Shown here in pieces: positions 1 through 9,376 of a stretch of 64,000 nucleotides of DNA. Source of the stretch: Methylobacter luteus IMV-B-3098. GTDB taxonomy: Bacteria > Pseudomonadota > Gammaproteobacteria > Methylococcales > Methylomonadaceae. The DNA lies in assembly GCF_000427625.1 (NCBI RefSeq), contig NZ_KE386569.1:1202216-1266215 (forward strand), written 5' to 3'. The notes below the pieces were generated by a model. It worked only from the letters and a program-made list of their open reading frames with translations. It made no database searches and was not told where the DNA came from. The stretch's first letter is position 1, and every line of letters starts with the position of its first letter. The position numbers were made by a program, and so were the translations under genes.

Positions 1-390
1 GGCGATTCTTTAAATGCGGGCAATATCAAGGTCGATCTGATCGTAGCCGACGGTTTTGTCGGAAATGTTGCACTGAAATCAATTGAAGGTGCGGCCAAAA
101 TGATCGGAACTGCGCTTAAAGAAGCTTTTGGCAGGAATATTTGGACCAAGCTGGCCGGATTGCTTGTTTACCCGGTCCTTAAGTCATTTAAAAAACGCAT
201 AGATCCGCGGCTCTATAATGGCGCCAGTTTTCTGGGACTACGCGGGCTAGTTATCAAAAGTCATGGCGGAGCCGATGTGCTGGCTTTTAAAACGGCCATT
301 CATCTTGCCGAAGTAGAAATCAAAAAAGATGTTATCAGAAAAATAAGCGAGCAGGTTGAACAAACTTTGGCCAGGAGAGAGAGCGCATGA
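1..390 (+). CDS. plsX: phosphate acyltransferase PlsX, C-terminal part
   Basis: PlsX converts acyl-ACP to acyl-phosphate, the first step of the PlsX/PlsY route to phospholipids. The gene enters from the left edge in frame 1, so only the last 129 residues are visible. The segment begins in the conserved block around [10 protein letters not shown] and continues with helices typical of the family C-terminus, including the [11 protein letters not shown] stretch. The stop overlaps the fabH start in an ATGA junction, so the two are probably translationally coupled. PlsX followed by fabH-fabD-fabG-acpP is a standard proteobacterial order. The start codon and N-terminal two thirds lie outside the window. 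Confidence 0.95.
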   Translation, partial: GDSLNAGNIKVDLIVADGFVGNVALKSIEGAAKMIGTALKEAFGRNIWTKLAGLLVYPVLKSFKKRIDPRLYNGASFLGLRGLVIKSHGGADVLAFKTAIHLAEVEIKKDVIRKISEQVEQTLARRESA

Positions 391-1355
391 CCCGTTATTC
401 AAGAGTAATCGGTACCGGTGGATATCTGCCAGAAGAAGTTCGCACAAACAATCATATATCGCAAACCGTCGATACATCCGATAGTTGGATTCATGAACGC
501 ACTGGCATTAAAAGTCGCCGAATTGCAGGACCGAATGAAACGGCTTCAAGCATGGCTGAAATTGCGGCGAGACAAGCCATAGATGCGGCGCAAATTGATC
601 CTGAAGAAATTGATTTAATAATTGTAGCAACAGGAACTCCCGATCGCGTTTATCCCAGCACAGGCTGTCTGTTGCAACAGCGTTTAGGTATTAAAAATTG
701 TGTTGCTTTCGATGTGCAAGCAGCATGTTCAGGTTCAATTTTTGCCTTAAGTATTGCTGATCAATACATTAAAACAGGCGCAGCCAAGAAAGTGCTTGTT
801 GTCGGTTCTGAAATCTGCTCACGCGTTGTCGACTGGACCGACCGTAGTACTTGTATTTTATTCGGCGATGGTGCAGGCGCCTTATTGCTGAGCTCTTCAA
901 ATGAAGCCGGTATTTTGTCGACTCATATCCATTCCGATGGCGAATACGAAGATTTGCTTTATTGTCCAAATCCGCAGGCGGCTACCGAGCATAATAAAGA
1001 TGAAGCCGGATATATCAAAATGCGCGGCAATGAAGTATTTAAGGTCGCTGTAAATACATTAGGCCGTATTGTCGATGAAACGCTGGCGGCCAACAATATG
1101 CAGAAATCCGATGTGCATTGGCTAGTTCCTCATCAGGCCAATATACGTATCATTGCGGCAACGGCAAAAAAATTAAAAATGCCCATGGATCATGTTGTTT
1201 TAACACTTGAAAATCAAGGCAATACATCGTCTGCTTCAGTGCTCCTCGCGTTTAATGAAGCGGTTCGTGACGGTCGTATTCAGCGAGGGCAAGTAGTGCT
1301 GCTTGAAGCATTTGGCGCAGGATTTACATGGGGCTCTGCATTAATTAAATATTAA
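387..1355 (+). CDS. fabH: 3-oxoacyl-ACP synthase III (KAS III)
   Basis: FabH condenses acetyl-CoA with malonyl-ACP to start type II fatty-acid synthesis in the cytoplasm. The 322-residue length is normal. The catalytic triad is present: Cys114 in QAACSG, His in the PHQANIRI motif and Asn in NQGNTSSAS. The N-terminus reads as a standard FabH start ([11 protein letters not shown]), and its ATG overlaps the plsX stop. It is the second gene of the long + strand operon. Confidence 0.98.
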   Translation: MTRYSRVIGTGGYLPEEVRTNNHISQTVDTSDSWIHERTGIKSRRIAGPNETASSMAEIAARQAIDAAQIDPEEIDLIIVATGTPDRVYPSTGCLLQQRLGIKNCVAFDVQAACSGSIFALSIADQYIKTGAAKKVLVVGSEICSRVVDWTDRSTCILFGDGAGALLLSSSNEAGILSTHIHSDGEYEDLLYCPNPQAATEHNKDEAGYIKMRGNEVFKVAVNTLGRIVDETLAANNMQKSDVHWLVPHQANIRIIAATAKKLKMPMDHVVLTLENQGNTSSASVLLAFNEAVRDGRIQRGQVVLLEAFGAGFTWGSALIKY

Positions 1356-1369
1356 AAACAGACGTATTA

Positions 1370-2320
1370 ATGAATAAGCAAAATTATAATTTGGCTTTTG
1401 TTTTTCCAGGGCAAGGCTCCCAATCTGTCGGCATGGTGGCAGCACTGGCCGAGAGTTATCCGGAAGTGAAGCAAGTCTTTGAACAGGCATCCGATGCGCT
1501 AGGCAAAGATTTATGGTCTATTGTATCTTCAGGACCTGAAGACGAGCTTAACCAGACCCAAAACACGCAACCCGCCATGTTGGCGGCTAGCGTTGCCATC
1601 TGGAAAGTCTGGTGCAAGCAGAGTGAGATCCGTCCGGCCTGGGCAGCTGGCCATAGTCTTGGCGAATATACTGCACTGGTTTGTTCGGAGGCTATGTCTT
1701 TTGAAGACGGAATAAAACTGGTGGCGGCAAGGGGCCGGTTTATGCAGGAGGCTGTGCCCGCCGGTGTTGGTGCCATGGCGGCAATTTTAGGACTTGAAGA
1801 TCATCAGGTTGTTAAAGTATGTGCCGATGCGTCAGAAAATGAAGTTGTTTCAGCCGTTAACTTTAATGCCCCAGGGCAGGTTGTTATTGCCGGGCATACG
1901 GCGGCTGTCGAAAGGGCGATAGCAGCTGCAAAAGAGGCTGGTGCCAGACGGGCAGTACAATTACCGGTCAGCGTCCCGTCTCACTGCGCACTGATGCAGT
2001 CAGCAGCTGCGAAACTGGAGGAACAATTGCAGAATATAGCCCTCAATGTGCCCAAAATGACGTTGATTCATAATGTAGACGTTGCGGCGCATAGCGCACC
2101 TGAAGTCATTCGAAACGTACTGAAGGAGCAGCTCTATAAGCCTGTACGTTGGGTTGACAGTATTAAGTTTATGCACGATCAAGGCGTTACTCACTTTGTT
2201 GAGTGTGGTCCCGGCAAGGTATTGATTGGATTAAATAAGCGTATCGCTAAAGATGCAGGACATATGGCTATATATGACCCGGAGACTTTAAATAAAGCAT
2301 TGGAGCAGTTAAATGACTAA
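1370..2320 (+). CDS. fabD: malonyl-CoA:ACP transacylase
   Basis: FabD loads malonate onto ACP for chain elongation. The 316-residue protein starts with the conserved FPGQGSQ block at residues 12-18. The nucleophile is Ser96 in GHSLGE and the catalytic His is His205 in VPSHCALM. It begins 14 bp after fabH, and its last 8 bases overlap fabG, consistent with one transcript. Confidence 0.98.
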   Translation: MNKQNYNLAFVFPGQGSQSVGMVAALAESYPEVKQVFEQASDALGKDLWSIVSSGPEDELNQTQNTQPAMLAASVAIWKVWCKQSEIRPAWAAGHSLGEYTALVCSEAMSFEDGIKLVAARGRFMQEAVPAGVGAMAAILGLEDHQVVKVCADASENEVVSAVNFNAPGQVVIAGHTAAVERAIAAAKEAGARRAVQLPVSVPSHCALMQSAAAKLEEQLQNIALNVPKMTLIHNVDVAAHSAPEVIRNVLKEQLYKPVRWVDSIKFMHDQGVTHFVECGPGKVLIGLNKRIAKDAGHMAIYDPETLNKALEQLND

Positions 2321-3041
2321 GCAAGTAGCATTAGTGACAGGCGCCAGCCGTGGCATTGGCAGAGCAATTGCCGAAAGATTGGCCGAGGATGGTTTTTTTG
2401 TTGTCGGCACAGCAACTTCAGATAACGGCGCTGATTCAATTTCCGCTTATCTTGGTGAAAACGGCAAGGGTTTAAAACTTGATGTGGCTAATCCTGAATC
2501 GATTGCTGAAGTCGTTAAAATAGTTAGTGACGAATATGGCGTACCGACAGTGTTAGTCAACAATGCGGGTATTACGCGCGATAACCTGCTTATGCGCATG
2601 AAGGATGAGGAGTGGGACGATATTATCAATACCAATCTGACTTCAGTTTTTCGCATGAGCAAAGCCGTGCTGCGCGGCATGATGAAAGCGAAAACAGGTC
2701 GCATCATCAATATATCATCCGTGGTAGGAGCCACTGGCAATGCGGGGCAAGCCAATTATGCTGCGGCAAAGGCAGGCATGATCGGTTTTGCTAAATCCAT
2801 GGCAAAAGAAGTGGGTTCGCGCAATATCACCATCAACACGGTAGCACCCGGGTTTATCGATACTGATATGACTAAGGAGTTAGGGGAGGATATTAAAAAC
2901 TCCTTATTAGCCTCTATTCCTTTAGCTCGTTTGGGCGAAGCCAAAGAAGTTGCCCACGCCGTCTCATTTTTGGCTTCAGAAGGTGCCGCTTATATCACCG
3001 GTGAAACCATTCATGTAAATGGTGGCATGTTTATGCCTTAA
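2313..3041 (+). CDS. fabG: 3-oxoacyl-ACP reductase
   Basis: FabG is the NADPH-dependent ketoreductase of the elongation cycle, a short-chain dehydrogenase. Over 242 residues it has the cofactor loop TGASRGIG (9-16), the NNAG motif (83-86), a catalytic serine at about 136, and the YAAAK pair Tyr149 and Lys153. It overlaps fabD by 8 bp. A 145-bp gap with its own promoter-like site separates it from acpP. Confidence 0.98.
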   Translation: MTKQVALVTGASRGIGRAIAERLAEDGFFVVGTATSDNGADSISAYLGENGKGLKLDVANPESIAEVVKIVSDEYGVPTVLVNNAGITRDNLLMRMKDEEWDDIINTNLTSVFRMSKAVLRGMMKAKTGRIINISSVVGATGNAGQANYAAAKAGMIGFAKSMAKEVGSRNITINTVAPGFIDTDMTKELGEDIKNSLLASIPLARLGEAKEVAHAVSFLASEGAAYITGETIHVNGGMFMP

Positions 3042-3043
3042 TA

Positions 3044-3073
3044 TTGTGAGATTTTTGCAATATAAAGTATAAT
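3044..3073 (+). promoter_or_regulatory. putative sigma70 promoter for acpP
   Basis: A TTGTGA -35-like box at 3044-3049 and a perfect TATAAT at 3068-3073 are 18 bp apart. The site lies just after the fabG stop and about 113 bp before acpP. A separate strong promoter would fit the very high expression that acyl carrier protein needs. This is seen in sequence only. Confidence 0.5.
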
Positions 3074-3080
3074 CCCCCCG

Positions 3081-3103
3081 CCGTCTGGAATTGCCGGAGA
3101 CGG
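3081..3103 (+). other. hairpin in the acpP 5' leader
   Basis: CCGTCT (3081-3086) pairs with AGACGG (3098-3103), and GG at 3087-3088 can extend the stem with CC at 3094-3095. It would sit at or just after the start of a transcript from the TATAAT at 3068. A 5' stem of this kind could stabilise acpP mRNA. No T-tract follows, so it is not a terminator. Confidence 0.4.
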
Positions 3104-3186
3104 GATTTCTAGTAAAGTTAATAACAATACTATTGTAAGCTTCTAACCAAATACTGATGAACTTACATTGTTTGAGGATAATAATT

Positions 3187-3420
3187 ATGAGTAACATTGA
3201 AGAACGAGTAAAAAAAATTGTAGCAGAGCAATTGGGCGTTAAAGAAGATATCGCTACTGATGCTTCATTTGTAGATGATCTTGGTGCTGATTCTCTGGAT
3301 ACAGTTGAACTCGTTATGGCTCTTGAGGAAGAATTCGAATGTGAAATTCCAGACGATGAAGCTGAAAAAATTACAACTGTTCAACAAGCTATCGATTACG
3401 TAGAAAAAAACGCGCAATAG
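3187..3420 (+). CDS. acpP: acyl carrier protein
   Basis: ACP carries growing acyl chains on a phosphopantetheine arm. The protein has 77 residues, is strongly acidic, and has the attachment Ser36 in GADSLD. The ATG at 3187 is preferred over an in-frame ATG at 3157 because GAGG lies about 10 bases upstream and [10 protein letters not shown] is the canonical N-terminus. It has its own promoter-like site upstream and a strong hairpin downstream. Confidence 0.98.
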   Translation: MSNIEERVKKIVAEQLGVKEDIATDASFVDDLGADSLDTVELVMALEEEFECEIPDDEAEKITTVQQAIDYVEKNAQ

Positions 3421-3429
3421 CCTGCTTTT

Positions 3430-3457
3430 AGTGGATGAACCCTCTCGTTCATCCACT
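3430..3457 (+). terminator. strong hairpin after acpP, attenuator or RNA stabiliser
   Basis: A perfect 11-bp stem (3430-3440 with 3447-3457) encloses a 6-base CCTCTC loop, 10 bp after the acpP stop. The sequence after it is AT-rich but lacks a T-run. It is more likely a partial terminator or 3' stabiliser that sets acpP above fabF than a full stop. Confidence 0.55.
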
Positions 3458-3510
3458 ATATTTGTATAAAGTCTTTATTCCCCCCTATACATTTCTTACG
3501 GTACATTACA

Positions 3511-4755
3511 TTGAGCAAACGTCGAGTCGTAATAACTGGATTAGGCGCTGTCACGCCTTTAGCTAACACTGTCGCAGAAACCTGGGACGGTATTATTAAC
3601 GGTAGAAGCGGCATCACTCCAATTGATTCTTTTGACATTTCTCCATTTGCCACTACATTCGGCGGCGTCATAAGAAATTTCGACATTACTCAATACATTC
3701 CTGATAAAGATGCCAAACGTATGGATGCTTTCATTCATTACGGCATTGCGGCTGGTTGCCAGGCTATTGAAGATTCAGGCATTGAAGTGACTGAAGCTAA
3801 CGCTGATCGCATTGGCGTGGCGATTGGTTCAGGTATAGGAGGGATTACCGGAATTGAAGAATGCTATGCGACTTATGAAAAAGGTGGTCCGCGTCGGATT
3901 TCGCCATTCTTTGTGCCGGGCAATATTATCAATATGATTTCCGGTAATCTTTCAATCAAATACGGATTAAAAGGCCCCAACTTTGCCATTGTTACTGCCT
4001 GTTCAACAGGTACGCATAATATTGGCGATGCAGCACGCTTAATTAAATACGGCGATGCCGACGTCATGATTGCTGGTGGCGCAGAACGTTGCACAACCTC
4101 GCCAACGGCGATGGGTGGCTTTGCCTCGGCAAAAGCTTTATCGCGCCGTAATGATAATCCCCCAGCGGCAAGCCGTCCTTGGGATAAAGATCGAGACGGC
4201 TTTGTTTTGAGTGATGGTTCCGGCGTGGTTGTTCTTGAAGAATTGGAGCACGCGCAAGCGCGTGGTGCAAAAATTTACGCCGAAGTGGTTGGTTATGGCA
4301 TGAGCGGCGATGCTTATCATATTACTACCCCATCTGTGGGGGGAGAAGGTGCAGCTCGTTGCATGCGCAATGCATTGCGTGATGCCGGCTTGAATGCGGA
4401 TCAGGTTGATTATATCAACGCTCACGGTACCTCGACTCCTGCCGGCGATATCGGAGAAACCCAGGCAATGAAAGCAGCTTTAGGCGAACATGCTTATAAA
4501 GTTGCCGTCAGTTCAACAAAATCCATGATAGGGCACTTGTTAGGCGCAGCCGGTGGCATTGAAGCTGTGCTCACAGCCTTAAGCATTAAAAACCAGATTG
4601 CTCCCCCAACTATTAATCTGGAAAATCAGGATCCTGAGTGTGATCTTGATTATGTGCCCAATACAGCCAGAGACATGAAAATCGATATAGCCATATCCAA
4701 CTCATTCGGTTTCGGCGGCACTAACGGATCCATAGTTTTTAAACGTTTCGAGTAA
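3511..4755 (+). CDS. fabF: 3-oxoacyl-ACP synthase II (KAS II)
   Basis: FabF elongates acyl-ACP with malonyl-ACP. The 414-residue length is normal. The Cys-His-His site is complete: Cys164 in TACSTG, His305 in AHGTSTP and His342 in [10 protein letters not shown], with Lys337 nearby. The start is TTG at 3511, chosen because [16 protein letters not shown] is the canonical N-terminus and no earlier ATG fits. No clear Shine-Dalgarno sequence is visible. A weak start after the acpP hairpin would keep FabF well below ACP. Confidence 0.97.
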   Translation: MSKRRVVITGLGAVTPLANTVAETWDGIINGRSGITPIDSFDISPFATTFGGVIRNFDITQYIPDKDAKRMDAFIHYGIAAGCQAIEDSGIEVTEANADRIGVAIGSGIGGITGIEECYATYEKGGPRRISPFFVPGNIINMISGNLSIKYGLKGPNFAIVTACSTGTHNIGDAARLIKYGDADVMIAGGAERCTTSPTAMGGFASAKALSRRNDNPPAASRPWDKDRDGFVLSDGSGVVVLEELEHAQARGAKIYAEVVGYGMSGDAYHITTPSVGGEGAARCMRNALRDAGLNADQVDYINAHGTSTPAGDIGETQAMKAALGEHAYKVAVSSTKSMIGHLLGAAGGIEAVLTALSIKNQIAPPTINLENQDPECDLDYVPNTARDMKIDIAISNSFGFGGTNGSIVFKRFE

Positions 4756-4787
4756 CGTACAACATATTGCTAAATACGTGATGCTTC

Positions 4788-5627
4788 TTGCTGATGATTC
4801 TGGTAAATGGTGAACGCAAGCAGCATATTGAAATATCTGACCGCGGCTTTCAGTATGGCGACGGATTATTCGAAACGATAGAAGTTAGAAACGGACAGCC
4901 TGTATTTCTTGATCGGCATTTAAAGCGCTTAAATACAGGTTGCCATCGGCTTCATATTCCCTGTCCCGATCCTGAACTTCTAACCGCTGAAGCTTTAAGT
5001 CTCTGTAAGAATTCGAGTCTGGCTGTACTCAAACTGATTGTGACTCGAGGTTCCGGCGGGCGAGGCTATCGTCAGCCAGACTTGATTCAACCTACCCGCG
5101 TACTAAGTCTTCATCCTTATCCCGATTATCCTCCTGCGTATAGAGATCAAGGCATTGTTGCCCGTTTCTGCGATACTCGTTTAGGTTTAAATCCATCATT
5201 GGCGGGAATCAAACACATGAATCGACTCGAACAGATATTGGCTCGGGCCGAATGGAATGACCCAGCTATTCAGGAAGGAATTATGCTGGATATCAATGAT
5301 CATATTATCGAAGGAACCATGACCAATCTTTTTTATGTCAAAAATGGTTCAGTTTATACCGCATCATTGTCTCAATCGGGTGTCGCTGGCATTATGCGCG
5401 GTATTATTATAGAAATATTATCAAACCATAATATTCAAGTATTTGAAAAGTTATTTAATAAAAATGAATTTTTATTGGCTGATGAAATCTTTGCCAGCAA
5501 TTCAATCATTGGCTTATGGCCAATCAATCAAATTGGAAACAATCATTTCTCAATAGGTCCAATAACCAGACGAATACAATCTTGTCTCGACAGACTTAAA
5601 AGCGAGGCGGAGGCGTCTTTACTATGA
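4788..5627 (+). CDS. pabC: aminodeoxychorismate lyase
   Basis: PabC is a PLP enzyme that releases pyruvate from 4-amino-4-deoxychorismate to give p-aminobenzoate for folate. It is a fold-type IV aminotransferase relative. The 279 residues include SDRGFQYGDGLFET near the N-terminus and the PLP lysine at about 142 (AGIKHMNRLEQ). An ATG at 4794 is an alternative start. It overlaps mltG by 4 bp (ATGA). Placement between fabF and mltG is classic for gammaproteobacteria. Confidence 0.95.
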   Translation: MLMILVNGERKQHIEISDRGFQYGDGLFETIEVRNGQPVFLDRHLKRLNTGCHRLHIPCPDPELLTAEALSLCKNSSLAVLKLIVTRGSGGRGYRQPDLIQPTRVLSLHPYPDYPPAYRDQGIVARFCDTRLGLNPSLAGIKHMNRLEQILARAEWNDPAIQEGIMLDINDHIIEGTMTNLFYVKNGSVYTASLSQSGVAGIMRGIIIEILSNHNIQVFEKLFNKNEFLLADEIFASNSIIGLWPINQIGNNHFSIGPITRRIQSCLDRLKSEAEASLL

Positions 5628-6622
5628 CCAATAAAATCATCGGATTTACATTATTGATCTTCAGTTTTACAGGTGGATGGGCATGGATGGACTATCAAAG
5701 AGCTGTAAAAATCCCTGTCGTACTCAACAAACAGGTTTATGTAGATATCGAAAAAGGTGACTCATTAAATCGGATCACTGACAAGTTAGTCGAGCAAAAC
5801 GTGGCTGTTAAGCCAATCTGGTTTAAAGTCTTTGCTTACACAAGCGAATCAGCCAAAAAAATTAAAACCGGAGAGTATGAATTAACGCCCGGTTTAAGCA
5901 TACCGGAAATATTAGCCTTATTCGTTCAAGGTAAAACCAAACAATATGCGATTACTTTTCCAGAGGGTTGGAGCTTTAAGGATATATTGCGGGAAGTCCA
6001 GAATAACCCTCACCTTGAGCATACTTTAAATAGCGCTGATCTCGAAGCTTTAATGCTGAAATTCGGAACAGATGCGAAACATCCTGAAGGCATGTTTTTT
6101 CCCGATACCTATTTTTTTGAAAAACATATGACCGATGTTTCTTTGTTAAAGAGAGCTTATGACAAAATGCAGCAGGTATTGCAACAAGAGTGGCTTAATA
6201 AGGCCGAAAATTTGCCTTTTAAAAATCCTTATGAGGCGTTAATTCTCGCTTCAATTGTAGAGAAGGAAACCGCGGTAATTGAAGAAAGGCCTTTAATCGC
6301 CGGCGTATTTATTCGCCGACTTGAAAAAGGTATGCTGTTACAAACGGATCCCACGGTAATTTATGGCATGGGTGATCATTATAAAGGGGATATCACCTAT
6401 GAAGATTTAAAAAATACCACCCCTTATAATACTTATGTTGTTAAAGGTTTGCCGCCCACCCCGATAGCCATGCCAGGGAAAGAAGCTATCTATGCATCTT
6501 TACATCCTGATACCGGCAATAGCCTCTATTTTGTATCTCGAGGGGATGGGACGCATATCTTTTCGCCAACATTAAAAGATCATAACCGCGCGGTTGATAT
6601 TTTCCAAAGGAAGAAAAAATGA
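5624..6622 (+). CDS. mltG: endolytic murein transglycosylase MltG (YceG family)
   Basis: MltG cleaves nascent glycan strands and is thought to terminate peptidoglycan polymerisation. An N-terminal membrane anchor lies at about residues 5-22. A LysM-like segment and the YceG catalytic domain follow. The catalytic glutamate is Glu213 in the ASIVEKET motif. The length of 332 is typical. ATGA overlaps join it to both pabC and tmk. Confidence 0.96.
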   Translation: MTNKIIGFTLLIFSFTGGWAWMDYQRAVKIPVVLNKQVYVDIEKGDSLNRITDKLVEQNVAVKPIWFKVFAYTSESAKKIKTGEYELTPGLSIPEILALFVQGKTKQYAITFPEGWSFKDILREVQNNPHLEHTLNSADLEALMLKFGTDAKHPEGMFFPDTYFFEKHMTDVSLLKRAYDKMQQVLQQEWLNKAENLPFKNPYEALILASIVEKETAVIEERPLIAGVFIRRLEKGMLLQTDPTVIYGMGDHYKGDITYEDLKNTTPYNTYVVKGLPPTPIAMPGKEAIYASLHPDTGNSLYFVSRGDGTHIFSPTLKDHNRAVDIFQRKKK

Positions 6623-7242
6623 GTAGAGGGAAATTTATTACCTTGGAGGGCGGAGAGGGCGTAGGCAAGACCACGAATCTGGCTTTTATAAAAAAATATC
6701 TACAAGATCATGGTATTGACGTTATTGTTACGCGTGAGCCCGGCGGTACCCAATTGGCAGAAAAGATACGACAGTTGCTATTGGATTCGAGTAGTGAGAG
6801 CATTTCGGAATCAGCAGAATTGCTACTGATGTTTGCGGCAAGAGCACAGCATATCAAGCATGTGATTGAACCTGCGCTGTCAGAAGGAAAATGGGTGCTC
6901 TGCGATCGCTTCACAGATGCAACTTATGCGTATCAAGGAGGTGGTCGAAATATGAGTATCAATACCATAGAATGGTTGGAGAATCTCGTACAAGGTACTT
7001 TGAGGCCCGACTTGACGTTATTACTTGATGCGCCTGTTGAAATAGGCTTTGGAAGAGTAAGGACTCGGGGAGAATTGGACCGGTTTGAGTCGGAAAGAGT
7101 CGATTTTTTTGAACGCGTCAGGCAAGCTTATCTGAGACAAACCGCTCTTTATCCTGCGCGAATCAAACTCATCAATGCGAATCAACCATTAACTGACGTG
7201 CAAAATTCACTGGTTGATGTGCTTCGACCATTAATAAAATGA
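6619..7242 (+). CDS. tmk: thymidylate kinase
   Basis: Tmk phosphorylates dTMP to dTDP for DNA synthesis. The 207 residues begin with MSRGKFITLEGG and the P-loop GGEGVGKT (11-18). The CDRFTDATYAYQGGGR block carries the DR motif and dTMP-binding residues. It is coupled to mltG and holB by 4-bp overlaps. The tmk-holB-pilZ-tatD order is widely conserved. Confidence 0.97.
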   Translation: MSRGKFITLEGGEGVGKTTNLAFIKKYLQDHGIDVIVTREPGGTQLAEKIRQLLLDSSSESISESAELLLMFAARAQHIKHVIEPALSEGKWVLCDRFTDATYAYQGGGRNMSINTIEWLENLVQGTLRPDLTLLLDAPVEIGFGRVRTRGELDRFESERVDFFERVRQAYLRQTALYPARIKLINANQPLTDVQNSLVDVLRPLIK

Positions 7243-8231
7243 TGTCAGTAAACCCATTATTTCCCTGGCTGCAACCTAACTGGGAACGGCTATATAATTA
7301 TATTATTCAGGAACGTGTTCCGCAGGCTTTGCTGATTACCGGTAATAAGGGAATAGGCAAACTGCATTTAGCTAACCAGTTCGCTTTTTCACTGCTTTGT
7401 GCAGACCCGCAGACCGATGGTTTGAGTTGTGGTTCCTGTGTCAGTTGTAAATTGCTCAGTGCTGCAACGCATCCTGATTTTATTAATATTCAGCCTGAAG
7501 AAGCCGGCAAAAGCATTACCATTGCCCAAATCCGCAATTTAATCACCCAACTGACCTTAAAACCTCAATTTGAGACTTATCGCGTTGTTATTGTCAGTCC
7601 TGCCGAGCAAATGAATCATGCAGCAGCCAATGCCTTTCTAAAATGCCTCGAAGAGCCGACAGAGCGCACTATCATTGTTTTAATTACCGATAAACCGGCA
7701 AAATTACCAGCCACTATAGTCAGTCGATGCCAGAAGCTGATCATTAATACTCCCACTAAAGACACGACGCTTGCTTGGCTTAAGCAGCAAAATGTTCAGG
7801 AAAACACGGAACTGCTATTCGGACTGGCTAGGGGAGCACCATTATTGGCCCGACAATATGCGGATGAAGGCTACATTGGCATGCGTCATGAATGCTTCAA
7901 GGCATGGATGGGTATAGCAAAGCAACAGTCCAATCCCGTCATTGTTGCTGAAACTTGGCATAAATTACCCGAATCCCCATTGTTATTCTGGGTTACATCC
8001 TGGATTGTCGATTTAATTAAATGTTTTTATCCGGCAAATATTGAAAATTTATATAATCCGGACTTGTACAAGTCCTTGAAAGAACTGTCTCAACAACTAG
8101 AATTAAAAAGCGTTTACAAATTGTATGACATATTATTGGCAACTCGCCAGCGATTGGATTCGCCAATCAATAAACAACTGATGTTCGAAGAGATTTTAAT
8201 TAAATGGTCTGAAATTAACCTGAGCAGATAA
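7239..8231 (+). CDS. holB: DNA polymerase III subunit delta'
   Basis: Delta' is the stator of the clamp loader. The 330-residue protein has a degenerate nucleotide loop, TGNKGIGK (residues 34-41), and the four zinc cysteines Cys54, Cys64, Cys67 and Cys70, spaced as in E. coli HolB. The conserved FLKCLEEP block, the SRC-like sequence SRCQK and C-terminal collar helices follow. The start overlaps tmk. Four bases separate it from the PilZ gene. Confidence 0.94.
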   Translation: MMSVNPLFPWLQPNWERLYNYIIQERVPQALLITGNKGIGKLHLANQFAFSLLCADPQTDGLSCGSCVSCKLLSAATHPDFINIQPEEAGKSITIAQIRNLITQLTLKPQFETYRVVIVSPAEQMNHAAANAFLKCLEEPTERTIIVLITDKPAKLPATIVSRCQKLIINTPTKDTTLAWLKQQNVQENTELLFGLARGAPLLARQYADEGYIGMRHECFKAWMGIAKQQSNPVIVAETWHKLPESPLLFWVTSWIVDLIKCFYPANIENLYNPDLYKSLKELSQQLELKSVYKLYDILLATRQRLDSPINKQLMFEEILIKWSEINLSR

Positions 8232-8235
8232 CACC

Positions 8236-8586
8236 ATGGCAGAATCAGCACCCAGACAAGGTATATTGTCACTTTCAATCAAAGATAAAAATGCTTTATA
8301 CGCGGCTTACATGCCTTTTGTAATAAACGGCGGTTTGTTTATTCCAACTAATCGGGAATATCAGATGGGTCAGGAAGTATTTATGCTATTAAATTTAATG
8401 GAAGAAACCGAACGACTTCCTATCGCCGGAAAAATAATCTGGAAAACACCTCCAGGATCAGAGGGCTATAGAGCAACAGGGATCGGTGTGCAATTCAGTG
8501 ACCAGGATGGTGGCATGGCTCGCAATAAAATAGAAACCTATTTGGCAGGTGCTTTAGGTTCTGACCGGTCAACCCATACCATGTGA
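8236..8586 (+). CDS. pilZ: PilZ domain protein of the type IV pilus type
   Basis: The 116-residue single-domain PilZ protein starts with the ILSLSIKDK segment and has an NGGLFIPT core. It lacks the RxxxR motif that binds cyclic-di-GMP. That matches the PilZ subclass founded by Pseudomonas PilZ, which acts in type IV pilus assembly rather than as a c-di-GMP receptor. Location between holB and tatD is the conserved neighbourhood of this subclass. Confidence 0.9.
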   Translation: MAESAPRQGILSLSIKDKNALYAAYMPFVINGGLFIPTNREYQMGQEVFMLLNLMEETERLPIAGKIIWKTPPGSEGYRATGIGVQFSDQDGGMARNKIETYLAGALGSDRSTHTM

Positions 8587-8595
8587 TTTTATCGA

Positions 8596-9375
8596 ATGCT
8601 TATTGACTCTCATTGCCACCTGGACCGCATTGATCTGGGACCGTATCAACTAGATTTTTCCCGTTTCATGAAAGAAGCGGAAAATAACCAAATTGAACAT
8701 ATGTTATGCATCGCCATTGATTTGGAATCCTATCCGGCCATGCATGCTCTGGTTTCAGATTATTCTCAAATATCACTGACTGTCGGCGTACATCCCAATG
8801 TTCAGGACGGCAAGGACCCGAGTATTGATGAGCTTATCGCTTTAGGTCAGGAGAAAAAGGTTATAGCAATAGGGGAGACCGGACTGGATTATTTTCGTAG
8901 TGAAGGCAATCTTGATTGGCAACACAAACGTTTCAGAAATCATATTACTGCAGCCAAAACTCTGAAAAAACCACTAATTATTCATACCCGCGAGGCCAAA
9001 CAAAATACCTTGCGAATTTTAGAAGAAGAGGAAACTCGTGACGTAGGCGGGGTTATTCATTGTTTTACCGAAGACTGGGATTTTGCCGAAAGAGTGCTGG
9101 ATCTGGGTTTTTATATTTCTTTTTCCGGTATTGTGACGTTTAACAGCGCTAAAGAAATCAAGGAAGTGGCAAAAAAAGTACCCACGGACCGCTTTCTTAT
9201 TGAAACTGATTCGCCTTACTTGGCGCCGGTTCCGTTTCGCGGAAAACCAAATTATCCCACTTATGTACGTTATGTGGCTGAACATATAGCTGAATTGAGA
9301 AACACAAGTTTTCAACAGATCGCGAAACAGAGCACAGAAAATTTTAAAAGACTTTTTAAATTAGAACTTAGCTAA
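8596..9375 (+). CDS. tatD: TatD family metal-dependent hydrolase
   Basis: This is a TIM-barrel, two-metal nuclease-like hydrolase of the TatD/YcfH family. The 259 residues start with the metal-binding DSHCHLD motif. Further ligands lie in GETGLDY, IHTREA, VIHCFT and ETDSPYLAP. In this operon position it corresponds to E. coli ycfH. It is the last + gene of the cluster, and the next gene converges on it with 1 bp between. Confidence 0.94.
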   Translation: MLIDSHCHLDRIDLGPYQLDFSRFMKEAENNQIEHMLCIAIDLESYPAMHALVSDYSQISLTVGVHPNVQDGKDPSIDELIALGQEKKVIAIGETGLDYFRSEGNLDWQHKRFRNHITAAKTLKKPLIIHTREAKQNTLRILEEEETRDVGGVIHCFTEDWDFAERVLDLGFYISFSGIVTFNSAKEIKEVAKKVPTDRFLIETDSPYLAPVPFRGKPNYPTYVRYVAEHIAELRNTSFQQIAKQSTENFKRLFKLELS

Positions 9376-9376
9376 G

